Shown here: positions 8,653-16,381 of the stretch, in pieces
Layout of the letters: each line of letters starts with the position of its first letter
Numbering within the stretch: position 1 is the stretch's first letter
Assembly: GCA_030148625.1 (NCBI GenBank)
Contig: JASBTC010000329.1
Location: 1 to 17,777 of the forward strand
DNA length: 17,777 nt
Direction of reading: 5' to 3'
Origin: Sphingobium sp.
GTDB taxonomy: Bacteria > Pseudomonadota > Alphaproteobacteria > Sphingomonadales > Sphingomonadaceae
Notes under the pieces: generated by a model
Database searches by the model: none
The model's input: the letters and a program-made list of their open reading frames with translations, nothing else
What the model was told of the DNA's origin: nothing
Translations under genes and position numbers: made by a program

Positions 8653-9267
8653 ATGAGCGAAGGCGTGCGCAGGCGGCGCAAGGAAGCGCGTCCGGGCGAG
8701 ATCGTCGACGCTGCGCGCGACGAGTTTGTCGCCAAGGGCTTCAGCGAGGCGCGGATCGACGACATCGCGGCGCGCGCGGGCGTCTCCAAAGGGCTGGTCT
8801 ATGTCTATTTCCCGTCGAAGGAGGCGCTGTTCGAGGCGGTGATCCGCTCGGCCGTGCTGCCGATCATCGATCAGGCGGCGGCCCTGATCGCCGCCGACCA
8901 GACCACGCCTGCGCCGGATCAGCTTCGCATGGCGATCGGCACATTCTATCGCGAACTGGTCGGCACCGATCGCCGCCGGCTGATCCACATGATCATTGCC
9001 GAAGGGCCGCGTTTTCCCGAGATGGCGCGTTTCTATCACACCGAGGTGCTGAGCAAGGGCAAGGCTGCACTGCGCGCACTGATCGAACGCGGCATTGCGC
9101 GTGGCGAATTCAGGGCCGGGGCGCTTTCGCGTTACCCTGAGATCCTGATCGGCCCGGCGATGATCGCGGCGGTGTGGAAGCTGCTGTTCGAGCCCTATGA
9201 ATCGATCGATCTCGACGCCTATCGGGACGCGCATATCGATACGATGCTGCGGGCGCTGGCCGCGTGA
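8653..9267 (+). CDS. TetR/AcrR-family repressor of the adjacent efflux operon
   Basis: The 204-residue protein has a basic N-terminus (VRRRRKEARPG) and a TetR helix-turn-helix at about residues 16-60, with recognition region IAARAGVSKGLVYVYF and the following PSKEALFEAV typical of the family. The remaining 140 residues form a helical ligand-binding and dimerisation domain whose ligand cannot be read. The ATG at 8653 is chosen because AAGAG lies nine bases upstream and the predicted transcript starts near 8632. It is divergent from the HlyD-ABC operon, with a palindromic operator in the 69-bp gap. The context makes it the local repressor of that exporter and of itself. Confidence 0.93.
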   Translation: MSEGVRRRRKEARPGEIVDAARDEFVAKGFSEARIDDIAARAGVSKGLVYVYFPSKEALFEAVIRSAVLPIIDQAAALIAADQTTPAPDQLRMAIGTFYRELVGTDRRRLIHMIIAEGPRFPEMARFYHTEVLSKGKAALRALIERGIARGEFRAGALSRYPEILIGPAMIAAVWKLLFEPYESIDLDAYRDAHIDTMLRALAA

Positions 9268-9278
9268 ACCGAGCCAAC

Positions 9279-9302
9279 TCCTCTCTCGGAAGCGGGAGGG
9301 GG
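9279..9302. repeat. Hairpin downstream of tetR, possible REP-like element or weak terminator
   Basis: A 10-bp stem (9279-9288 with 9293-9302, containing three G-T pairs) closes on the loop GAAG. It starts 12 bp after the tetR stop. It is not followed by a T-run on either strand, so it is not a textbook intrinsic terminator. Pyrimidine/purine-rich hairpins of this kind are often repeated in intergenic DNA. Confidence 0.4.
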
Positions 9303-9378
9303 AAAGTCGATCCCATCTCGGCCGTTCCCGTTTGCGGTCCCGCACTCTAGTCTTCCCGGCAATATAGGGGAGATTCGC

Positions 9379-11196
9379 ATGAAGCGTCGTACGTTCATCG
9401 CCGGCGTGCCCGCCGCCGCAGTCGCGCTGTCGCTGAACGACGCCGTGTCGGCGCAATCGGCACCAGTCGCCGCACAGCCCGGATTCCAGCCACAGGGTGC
9501 GGAAGACTATGCGCGGTCCGACGTCCATGCCGGCGACCGGCCCGTCGGCGCCAGCTTCGCGTCGCGGTCGACGGTCTATGGTCGTTCGGGCGCGGCGGGA
9601 TCGTCGCATCCGCTGGCGACGCTGGCGGCGATCGAGATATTGAAAAAGGGTGGATCGGCGGTCGACGCGGCGATCGCGATGAACGCGTGCCTCGGTTTTC
9701 TTGAACCCACCGCTTGCGGGATCGGTGGCGACGTTTTCGCGATGCTTTGGGACCCTGCGCAGAAAAAGGTCGTCGGCATTGCTGGCTCGGGTCGGTCGCC
9801 ACGTTCGCTCAGCCTGGAAACCGCACGATCGCGCGCGAAGGATGGTGCCTTGCCTGCCTATGGTGCGGTGACCGTATCGGTGCCGGGAGCGGTCGATGGC
9901 TGGTGGACGCTGCACCAGCGCTACGGCAAGCTCAAATGGGCCGAATTGTTCGAGCCCGCGATCGCCTATGCCAGCGAAGGCGTGCCCGTGCCTGAGGTGA
10001 TCAGCCATTACATGCGGCGCGGCATGGCCAATTTCGTCAAGCCGGGGCGCGGCATCGAGGAAGTCGAGAACGCGAAGAAGACTTTCGGTACGGGCCCGGG
10101 GGTGGGGGAGATATTCCGCAATCCCGATCTCGCGCGCACCTATCGCCTGATCGCGCAAGGGGGGCGGGACGCATTCTACCAGGGAGCGATCGCCGATACG
10201 ATCGATGCCTATTTCAAGCGGATCGGCGGCTGGCTGTCCAAAGCCGATCTTGCCGCGCACAAAGCCGAGTGGTCGCAGCCCTATGCCACCGACTATCGCG
10301 GCGTCACCGTCCATGCGCTGGGCGCCAACACCCAGGGTATCGCGACCTTGCAGATGCTCAACATGATCGAACATTTCGACATGCGCGGCGCCGGCTTCCA
10401 GTCGGCGCGATCGATCCATATCCAGGCGGAGGCCAAGCGCCTCGCTTACGAGGATCGCGCCCGATACTACGCCGATCCGAATTTCTCCAAGGTGCCGGGC
10501 GAATGGCTGGTGTCGAAGGAATACGCCGCCGAGCGCGCGAAGCTGATCAACCCCGGCCGGATCAATCAGAAGGTCGATCCGGGCAGGGCGCCGAGCCGTG
10601 GCGACACCACCTATTTCACCGTTGCGGACGCGTCGGGCATGATGGTGTCGATGATCCAGTCCAATTTCCGCGGCATGGGATCGGGGCTCGTCGCCGATGG
10701 ACTGGGCTTCATGTTCCAGGATCGCGGCCAGCTTTTTTCGCTGCAGTCGGGCCATCCCAATATCTACGCGCCCGGCAAGCGCCCGTTCCAGACGATCATT
10801 CCAGGCTTTGCGACCAAAGGCGATGCGCCATGGCTGTCCTTCGGGGTGATGGGCGGCGATATGCAGCCCCAGGGCCAAGCGCAGATCATCGTCAATCGCG
10901 TCGATTACGGGCTCGATGCACAGGCGGCCGGCGATTCACCGCGCTGGCACCACGAAGGTTCATCGCAAAGCATGGGCGAGGATTCACCCGGGCTCGGGCC
11001 AACAGGGATATTGCGCCTCGAAAGCGGTGTGCCCGATACGACGCGCAAGGCGCTCGTCGATATGGGCTGGGTGATGGCCGAATCCGATGGTGGCTTCGGG
11101 CGCTACCAATGCGTCGAGCATCGCATGAGCGGCAGCGAGCGTGTCTATGCTGCGGCCAGCGAGATGCGGGCCGACGGGCTGGCGCTCGCTTATTAG
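9379..11196 (+). CDS. Exported gamma-glutamyltransferase-family protein (glutathione hydrolase-like)
   Basis: The gene encodes 605 residues. The N-terminus MKRRTFIAGVPAAAVALSLN resembles a twin-arginine signal, with likely cleavage after VSA near residue 25. The large-subunit motif TACGGIGGDVFAMLWDP lies near residue 113. The N-terminal-nucleophile site is GDTTYF, with Thr410 as the expected self-cleavage residue and nucleophile, giving a small subunit of about 196 residues. The segment GVMGGDMQPQGQAQ (about 488-501) matches the oxyanion region, in the form seen in YwrD-type members rather than classical GGT. Members hydrolyse or transfer gamma-glutamyl groups from glutathione and similar compounds. 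AGGGGAG precedes the ATG. The stop TAG is unusual: TA is flanking DNA and G is the first base of the inserted element that follows. Confidence 0.94.
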   Translation: MKRRTFIAGVPAAAVALSLNDAVSAQSAPVAAQPGFQPQGAEDYARSDVHAGDRPVGASFASRSTVYGRSGAAGSSHPLATLAAIEILKKGGSAVDAAIAMNACLGFLEPTACGIGGDVFAMLWDPAQKKVVGIAGSGRSPRSLSLETARSRAKDGALPAYGAVTVSVPGAVDGWWTLHQRYGKLKWAELFEPAIAYASEGVPVPEVISHYMRRGMANFVKPGRGIEEVENAKKTFGTGPGVGEIFRNPDLARTYRLIAQGGRDAFYQGAIADTIDAYFKRIGGWLSKADLAAHKAEWSQPYATDYRGVTVHALGANTQGIATLQMLNMIEHFDMRGAGFQSARSIHIQAEAKRLAYEDRARYYADPNFSKVPGEWLVSKEYAAERAKLINPGRINQKVDPGRAPSRGDTTYFTVADASGMMVSMIQSNFRGMGSGLVADGLGFMFQDRGQLFSLQSGHPNIYAPGKRPFQTIIPGFATKGDAPWLSFGVMGGDMQPQGQAQIIVNRVDYGLDAQAAGDSPRWHHEGSSQSMGEDSPGLGPTGILRLESGVPDTTRKALVDMGWVMAESDGGFGRYQCVEHRMSGSERVYAAASEMRADGLALAY

Positions 11197-11224
11197 GGTC
11201 CAGACCCATTATTTATGAGGTCGT
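11196..11224. repeat. Left terminal inverted repeat of the element
   Basis: This 29-bp arm matches the reverse complement of 11432-11460 except for one T/C difference at 11221. Its outer 12 bases, GGGTCCAGACCC, are themselves nearly palindromic. Confidence 0.9.
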
Positions 11225-11226
11225 GA

Positions 11227-11324
11227 TGGTATCAGATCGGGATGAGCCGCCAGGAGGAGCGCGCAGGGCGTGGCATCGCCACATCCAAGCGTTCCGACGC
11301 CGCGGATCGCCCGATATGATACCA
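11227..11324. repeat. First nested hairpin inside the element
   Basis: Arm 11227-11241 (TGGTATCAGATCGGG) pairs with 11310-11324 at 14 of 15 positions. Inside it a small hairpin GTGGC-ATC-GCCAC lies at 11270-11282. Confidence 0.8.
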
Positions 11325-11333
11325 CCCTTCGGG

Positions 11334-11429
11334 CGAGGGAGAATTGGGCCCCTGGCGTCGTTGCTCGATTGCCGGATAGCGATGCTATCCGGCGCATTCG
11401 CGCCTAGCCATGAGCCCAATTCTCCCTCG
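11334..11429. repeat. Second nested hairpin inside the element
   Basis: Arm 11334-11349 pairs perfectly (16 of 16) with 11414-11429. At its centre is a second perfect hairpin, GCCGGATAGC (11371-11380) with GCTATCCGGC (11384-11393), around a three-base GAT loop. Confidence 0.9.
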
Positions 11430-11431
11430 TT

Positions 11432-11460
11432 ACGGCCTCATAAATAATGGGTCTGGACCC
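11432..11460. repeat. Right terminal inverted repeat of the element
   Basis: This is the reverse-complement partner of 11196-11224. Its last base, C11460, provides the G of the TAG stop codon of the minus-strand glycosyltransferase. Confidence 0.9.
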
Positions 11461-13106
11461 TAAGGCCCGGTCGCTCCGGCCAGGCGGACGACATGCACGA
11501 CCGGTCCGCTGCTCGACCCAGGAATGGGCTGGAATTCCGCGACGATATCGCCGCCGCGGATCAGCTGCTGATATTGCTCGAATTCGGGCCTGAAATGTGG
11601 ATCGGTGCGGTAACGGCCATAGTGGCTGAATATCGCATAGTCGGTGCGGCAGGTGGGCAACAGTGCCGGATCGACATGGCCGAGATCGACCAAAGGCTTA
11701 CTGGCGCGCAAACCCTCGACCTTCGAATAGCGTATGCGACCGCCAAGTGCTGCGCGCACGTCCACGCAGCCCGCGCGGCCAAGGGGAAACAGGAAGCGCC
11801 AGGGACCGTTGGTCAGGTCGAAGGCGGCGTCCTCGATCAGGATGCTGCTGCCGGCCGGCACATGGCCGCGTACCCAGGCCGATGCCATCTGTCGCGTGTC
11901 GTGGGTGCGTTCGCGCGCCTCGATCAGCGCGGTGTGGATCATCGGTATCGCCAGCAGCATGATCGCCGCCGGTTCGATCCAGGGCATCGAGTGCGCCATG
12001 CGTTGGCGCAGCCAGTCGGCTAGCCCGCACAGCGCGAATGCGGCGAGCAATACCAGGAAAGGCAGCAGCGGGACCAGCCAGCGCTCCCATCGCAGCGCTT
12101 GCAGGCAGATGATCGCCAGGAACAGGAGAAAGCCTGGCGCGACGGCGAAGGCGATCAGGCGATCACGCCATGCCGCCAGAACTGCCCCGGCCGCGACGAG
12201 CGCCAGCCCGATCGGCCCCATGGAGGTCAGCAGCGGGTGCCCGATATACCAGGCGAGATTGGCGAAGACGCCACCACCGGTGGCGCCGGGATGTTCCGGT
12301 CGCGCTTCGCCAGCAAGGTTGCGCAGCACCGTCGGATAATCGAGCAGCAGATAGGGTGAGGCGATCACCAGTGCCGCCGCCGCAGTCACGCCGAACAATG
12401 CCAGAAATCCGATCTGTCTGGCCGCATCGCTCCGGTCCCGCGCGATGCGCCACAGCCCGGCGCAGATAGGGGAGAGCGCGATCACCGCGCCAGGCCATTT
12501 GGTCGCGGTGGCGAGGCCCACGCAAATCCCGGCAAGCAGATAGGCGCGCCGTCTGCCAGTCTTTGCGATATCGATCGCGCAGAGCGCGCAGAGCAGCATG
12601 AACAGGCTCGCCTGCATGTCGGTGCGGATGATCTGCGAATATTCGATATGGACCGCGTTGACCGCAAGCAAAGCGGCGGCAGTGAGCCCCAGCCGCGTGC
12701 CGCCCAGCCGCCGGCCGAGCCGATAGGTCAGATAGACGCAGCCGATCGCGCACGCGGCGACGAACAGGCGTCCGGGCAGGAAGACGATGCCCGGATCGGC
12801 ATAGAGCGCGCCGGCGATGGCATCGGCATCGGCGAACCTCCCGGTGGCGAGCCCGATTCCGCCGACGGCCAGGCAGATCAGCGCCAGGCAGTAGAGCGTG
12901 GTTGTGCCCGGATGACCGAACCAGCCCGGATTGAAGCTCTGGTTCCGGAGCATTTCGAACGCGGTCATCATGAACAGCGGTTCGTCCGGATCGTTGAGCG
13001 CCGGCAGGCCGAAACCGATGCCGTGCAGGCGCAACGCCGTCGCTACGCACAGGATCAGCAGCAACAGCAGCGGGGCGGACGTGATGCGGAGGCCGGCGAT
13101 CCTCAT
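11460..13106 (-). CDS. GT39/ArnT-like polytopic membrane glycosyltransferase
   Basis: The 548-residue protein has an N-terminal membrane helix (about residues 11-25), an acidic motif NDPDEP (Asp41/Glu42) in the first periplasmic loop and roughly ten further hydrophobic helices, then a soluble C-terminal region from about residue 420. This is the architecture of PMT_2/GT39 enzymes, which transfer sugars from polyprenyl-phosphate donors at the periplasmic face; the acidic pair is the usual catalytic site. Donor and acceptor are unknown, but neighbouring deoxysugar genes suggest surface glycan decoration. The ATG at 13106 has GGAG seven bases upstream and begins the hydrophobic N-terminus. Longer in-frame starts run over the divergent rfbF start. 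The stop codon is completed by the inserted element. Confidence 0.88.
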   Translation of the reverse strand: MRIAGLRITSAPLLLLLILCVATALRLHGIGFGLPALNDPDEPLFMMTAFEMLRNQSFNPGWFGHPGTTTLYCLALICLAVGGIGLATGRFADADAIAGALYADPGIVFLPGRLFVAACAIGCVYLTYRLGRRLGGTRLGLTAAALLAVNAVHIEYSQIIRTDMQASLFMLLCALCAIDIAKTGRRRAYLLAGICVGLATATKWPGAVIALSPICAGLWRIARDRSDAARQIGFLALFGVTAAAALVIASPYLLLDYPTVLRNLAGEARPEHPGATGGGVFANLAWYIGHPLLTSMGPIGLALVAAGAVLAAWRDRLIAFAVAPGFLLFLAIICLQALRWERWLVPLLPFLVLLAAFALCGLADWLRQRMAHSMPWIEPAAIMLLAIPMIHTALIEARERTHDTRQMASAWVRGHVPAGSSILIEDAAFDLTNGPWRFLFPLGRAGCVDVRAALGGRIRYSKVEGLRASKPLVDLGHVDPALLPTCRTDYAIFSHYGRYRTDPHFRPEFEQYQQLIRGGDIVAEFQPIPGSSSGPVVHVVRLAGATGP

Positions 13107-13186
13107 GCTGATGCTCCGTTGCGGGCCGGGCGTGCCGACTCCGTCATGGTCGATGTGGCCCGTTGGTCCCTGATGCAGGAGTTGCA

Positions 13187-13960
13187 ATGCGTACCGTGAT
13201 ATTGGCCGGCGGCTTGGGAAGCCGGCTGGGTGAAGAAACGGCCGTCCGGCCGAAGCCGATGGTCGAAGTCGGCGGCATGCCGATCCTGTGGCATATCATG
13301 AAGATCTATTCGGCCGCCGGATTCAACGATTTCGTGATCTGCCTTGGCTATAAGGGCTATCTGATCAAGGAGTATTTCGCGAACTACTTCCTCCATACCG
13401 CCGACGTCACGATCGATCTGCGCGGCGGTAACGGCATGGAAATCCATCATACCCGCAGCGAGCCATGGCGCATCACCCTGATCGAAACCGGGCCATCGAC
13501 GATGACGGGCGGTCGGCTGGCGGCGATCCGCCCTTATCTCGAACCCGGTGAACCCTTTTGCTTCACCTATGGTGATGGCGTCGCCGACATCGATATCGCC
13601 GATCTTGTGCGTTTCCATAAGGCGCATGGGCTGCGCGCGACGATCACCTCGGTCTCGCCACCGGGGCGCTTCGGCGCACTCGAGTTCGATGAGGGACGCG
13701 TCGTCGATTTCCGCGAAAAGCCGGCCGGCGACGGCGGGCAGATCAACGGCGGCTTCTTTGTCGCCGATCCGTCGGTGCTCGATCTGATCGACGGACCGCA
13801 GACCGTATGGGAAGCCGAACCGCTCGAACGGCTCGCGCGCGGCGGTGAACTGATGGGTTATCGTCATGAGGGATTCTGGCAGCCGATGGATACGCTGCGC
13901 GACAAATTATATCTCGACGATCTCTGGAACAGCGGCGACGCCCCGTGGAAGCGCTGGTGA
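13187..13960 (+). CDS. rfbF: Glucose-1-phosphate cytidylyltransferase RfbF
   Basis: This 257-residue cytosolic enzyme, the usual family length, makes CDP-glucose from CTP and glucose-1-phosphate. The nucleotide-binding signature LAGGLGSRLGEET covers residues 6-18, followed by RPKPMVEVGG with the conserved Lys23. FTYGDGVADID (126-136) carries the metal-binding Asp130. The end FWQPMDTLRDK is also typical of RfbF (DdhA). The ATG at 13187 is preceded by AGGAG. The gap to the divergent glycosyltransferase is only 80 bp and should hold both promoters. The stop TGA overlaps the GTG start of rfbG, so the two pathway enzymes are translationally coupled. Confidence 0.97.
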   Translation: MRTVILAGGLGSRLGEETAVRPKPMVEVGGMPILWHIMKIYSAAGFNDFVICLGYKGYLIKEYFANYFLHTADVTIDLRGGNGMEIHHTRSEPWRITLIETGPSTMTGGRLAAIRPYLEPGEPFCFTYGDGVADIDIADLVRFHKAHGLRATITSVSPPGRFGALEFDEGRVVDFREKPAGDGGQINGGFFVADPSVLDLIDGPQTVWEAEPLERLARGGELMGYRHEGFWQPMDTLRDKLYLDDLWNSGDAPWKRW

Positions 13961-15048
13961 GCGATATGGGTGAATGGCGTGGCCGCCGCGTGCTGGTGAC
14001 GGGGCATACCGGGTTCAAGGGCAGCTGGCTCAGCCTGTGGCTGCATGCGCTGGGCGCGAAGGTGACGGGTTTCGCGCTGCCGCCGCCAACGCAGCCGAGC
14101 CTGTTCGATGCGGCGCGGATCGGCGAGTTGATCGACCATGTCGAAGGCGATGTGCGCGATGCTGCGGCAATGCGCGCGGTGGTCGATCATGCGCGGCCGG
14201 AGGTGATCTTCCACCTGGCAGCCCAGCCGCTGGTCCGCCTGTCCTATGACGAGCCCGTCGAAACCTATGCGACCAACGTCATGGGCACGGTCCATCTGCT
14301 CGAAGCCGCGCGGACGGTGCCGGGCGTCGCGGCGGTGGTCTGCGTCACCAGCGACAAATGCTACGAGAACCGGGAGTGGATCTGGCCCTATCGCGAGAAT
14401 GATCCGATGGGCGGGCACGATCCTTATAGCAGCTCCAAGGGGTGTGCCGAACTTGTCGTCGCGGCTTATCGCCAATCCTTCTTCCATCAGTCGGGCCCTG
14501 CGGTCGCTTCGGTGCGCGCCGGCAATGTCATCGGCGGCGGCGACTGGGCGGCAGATCGCCTGCTGCCCGATCTTGTTCGCGCGTTCGAAGCGGGCGTTGC
14601 GCCGCTGATTCGCTCGCCCGATGCGGTCAGGCCCTGGCAGCATGTGCTGGAGGCGCTGGGCGGCTATCTGCTGATCGCCGATCGGCTGCTGGTGGGAGAG
14701 GCGCAGTTCGCCGATGCCTGGAATTTCGGGCCCGACGACGACGATGCCCGGCCGGTGTCTTGGATCGTCGAGAGGATGCGCGCCGCCTGGGGTGATGGCG
14801 CCTTCGATCCCCAGGCCGATACGGGGTCGCGCCCGCATGAGGCCGGCCTGCTGCGGCTCGATTGCTCCAAGGCGCGCACGGCGCTGGGCTGGCGCCCCGC
14901 GCTGACGCTCGATCAAGCGCTCGACTGGATCGTTGCATGGCACAAAGCGACCGGCGTGGGAGACGATGCCCGGGCAGTCACACTCTCGCAGATCGCGGAT
15001 TATGCTGCGGTCTCCAGGCTTTTCGAAACGCGTGCGGCCGCTGCCTGA
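13957..15048 (+). CDS. rfbG: CDP-glucose 4,6-dehydratase RfbG
   Basis: This extended short-chain dehydrogenase/reductase of about 363 residues converts CDP-glucose to CDP-4-keto-6-deoxyglucose using bound NAD. The Rossmann motif TGHTGFKGSW lies at residues 15-24 and the catalytic YxxxK is Tyr157-Lys161 in DPYSSSK. REWIWPYRENDPMGGHDPYS before it and SVRAGNVIGGGDWAADRL after it are family-specific. The GTG at 13957 overlaps the rfbF stop as GTGA and has GGAAG upstream. An ATG at 13966 would give 360 residues and is nearly as likely. No RfbH 3-dehydrase follows; instead the gene runs into a convergent methyltransferase, with a 49-bp overlap at the 3' ends. Confidence 0.96.
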   Translation: MSDMGEWRGRRVLVTGHTGFKGSWLSLWLHALGAKVTGFALPPPTQPSLFDAARIGELIDHVEGDVRDAAAMRAVVDHARPEVIFHLAAQPLVRLSYDEPVETYATNVMGTVHLLEAARTVPGVAAVVCVTSDKCYENREWIWPYRENDPMGGHDPYSSSKGCAELVVAAYRQSFFHQSGPAVASVRAGNVIGGGDWAADRLLPDLVRAFEAGVAPLIRSPDAVRPWQHVLEALGGYLLIADRLLVGEAQFADAWNFGPDDDDARPVSWIVERMRAAWGDGAFDPQADTGSRPHEAGLLRLDCSKARTALGWRPALTLDQALDWIVAWHKATGVGDDARAVTLSQIADYAAVSRLFETRAAAA

Positions 15049-15962
15049 ACAGGTGCGGTCGCGATGGTGATGATGTTGCCGAGGCGCAGCCCGATCGCGC
15101 GCCGCGGCAATGGCAGGCGGTCGAGCTTGAGCCCGACCATCCACGCTGTCTGGCGGACAAGGAAGTCCAGGGGGAAATGGTTGACGCTGCGTTCGACGGC
15201 GATGTCGGCATAGCCGGCGCGCGTCAGCAATCCCTTCATCACCTGCGGATTGTAGAGTTCGGGATGCTGGAGGCAGAAGGGCGGCCAACGCACCCCCATC
15301 AGCGTCCGCAACAACGACCGTTCGTTGTGCGTGACGATCATCAATGTGCCGCCCGGGCGTAATTTCGAGCGAAGCTGTGCGAGCATCGCCAGCGGATCGA
15401 GCAGGTGGTCGAGGACATGCACCATCACCGCCAGTCCGATCGAAGCGTCGGGCACCGCAGACAGGTCGTCCATATCGGTGAGTAACGTGGTCGGTCGGTC
15501 GGCGGTCGCGGCGCGTAGGGCATCATGTGTCGCACGATTGGGCTCGAACAGCCAGAAATGGCCGAATTCGCCGGTTTGAGCCGCCTCGGCGGCGATATGA
15601 CCAATGTCGGGCCCGATCTCGAGATAGCCGCCGCGAAGCCTGCCGCGCCTGGCGGCGAGATCGAAATAGCCGCGCTGTGTGGCGGCTATGGCATCGCTGG
15701 AGACGACCTCCATATTGGGTGCCATTTGTGAATAGAGGTCGGAGAGCTGCGTGCCGTCGAAAAAGACCGGTGCGTAAAGCAGGCCGCAACCGGTGCAGCG
15801 ATGATAGGAGAAGAACAGCTTCTTCTTGAACAGGCCGGACCAGAAGGGGCGCAGCGCGTCGAGCGTCATCGCCTCGGCACGCTCGGTGCTGGACACTTCC
15901 TCATGTGCGGTGGTGGCGCCACAGATCGGGCACGCGCGGCGCGGGAAGTCGGTTCGAGTCAT
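15000..15962 (-). CDS. Class I SAM-dependent methyltransferase with N-terminal zinc-binding motif
   Basis: The 320-residue protein starts with paired cysteines, CPIC (11-14) and CTGC (56-59), which could bind zinc. The Rossmann SAM-binding motif YLEIGPDIG lies at 113-121, FEP in the next strand, and VMVHVLDHLLDP in the position of the post-motif II helix. The C-terminal 60 residues hold hydrophobic stretches. This architecture is common among methyltransferases of surface-glycan clusters, and C-methylation of a nucleotide-linked ketosugar is one possibility. The target is not determined. Its ATG at 15962 overlaps the GtrA gene stop as ATGA, so it is the last gene of a three-gene operon. Its final 49 bp lie antisense to the end of rfbG. 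Confidence 0.9.
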   Translation of the reverse strand: MTRTDFPRRACPICGATTAHEEVSSTERAEAMTLDALRPFWSGLFKKKLFFSYHRCTGCGLLYAPVFFDGTQLSDLYSQMAPNMEVVSSDAIAATQRGYFDLAARRGRLRGGYLEIGPDIGHIAAEAAQTGEFGHFWLFEPNRATHDALRAATADRPTTLLTDMDDLSAVPDASIGLAVMVHVLDHLLDPLAMLAQLRSKLRPGGTLMIVTHNERSLLRTLMGVRWPPFCLQHPELYNPQVMKGLLTRAGYADIAVERSVNHFPLDFLVRQTAWMVGLKLDRLPLPRRAIGLRLGNIITIATAPVQAAAARVSKSLETAA

Positions 15963-16381
15963 GTGCGGTCGCCTGTCGGTCTGAAGGTAACGCGGCTGTG
16001 CCAGAAATAGCTGCCCACGATCAGGATGGCGTTGAAGCCGAGTTGTGCGATGACGGGAGGCAGCCCAGCGGCCTCAACGAGCAAGGGCAGAGCGAGCCAG
16101 TTCGCGGCATAGTTGATGAGATAGAAGCTCGAAAAAGTACCGAATTCGCGCGCGACATTGCCGTTCGTGCGGAAGACGCCGAGCTTGTAGGTGGCAAAGG
16201 CGAAGCACAGGCTCACCGCCTGGGCGATGGCGAGCGCGATCATATAATGGGTGCGCAGCGCCGGCACGCTCCACAGCAGCAGCGGATAGATGGCGAGGCC
16301 GAACGCGGTGTTCATCGCGCCCGCGATCAGAAAGCGCAGCGGGCGCTTTCCGCCGCGAGTGAGCGTGTCGCGCAGCGTCAT
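15959..16381 (-). CDS. GtrA-family membrane protein
   Basis: The 140-residue protein has four predicted membrane helices (about residues 15-35, 45-66, 80-102 and 108-128). FLIAGAMNTAFGLAIYPLLL near the start and FWHSRVTFRP at the end are typical of GtrA/DPMS-type proteins. GtrA family members are thought to help flip polyprenyl-phosphate-linked sugars across the inner membrane for periplasmic glycosyltransferases. This fits the nearby GT39-type enzyme, which would use such a donor. It is the middle gene of the operon, and both junctions are ATGA overlaps. No polyprenyl-phosphate glycosyltransferase (GtrB-like) is seen in the window. Confidence 0.92.
   Translation of the reverse strand: MTLRDTLTRGGKRPLRFLIAGAMNTAFGLAIYPLLLWSVPALRTHYMIALAIAQAVSLCFAFATYKLGVFRTNGNVAREFGTFSSFYLINYAANWLALPLLVEAAGLPPVIAQLGFNAILIVGSYFWHSRVTFRPTGDRT

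Larger units (their letters stand above)
11196..11460. mobile_element. 265-bp MITE-like element with 29-bp terminal inverted repeats and TA flanks
   Basis: The ends are inverted repeats (11196-11224 and 11432-11460) matching at 28 of 29 positions, perfect over the outer 25, and beginning GGGTCCAGACCC. TA lies directly outside both ends (11194-11195 and 11461-11462), as expected from the TA duplication made by IS630/Tc1-mariner transposases. The interior holds two large nested hairpins and only short meaningless open frames, so no transposase is present and the element would be non-autonomous. It fills the whole gap between the convergent gamma-glutamyltransferase and glycosyltransferase genes and supplies the third base of both stop codons. 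The alternative is a fixed structured repeat acting as a bidirectional terminator. The IS family assignment is inference from the TA flanks only. Confidence 0.75.

Noticed and set aside
9279..9302. Intrinsic terminator for tetR
   Set aside because: The hairpin is good but has no T-run after it on either strand, so it is listed only as a hairpin or possible repeat.
7615..10878. A continuous minus-strand open frame of 1087 codons
   Set aside because: Only its last 323 codons (from 8583) are the HlyD-type adaptor. The rest is antisense to tetR and the gamma-glutamyltransferase, shows no domain, and crosses a clear operator/promoter region. High GC content leaves few stops.
11209..11419. Short open frames of 62-68 codons inside the inverted-repeat element
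   Set aside because: They have no ribosome-binding site and no transposase motif, and they span hairpin arms. Nothing suggests translation.
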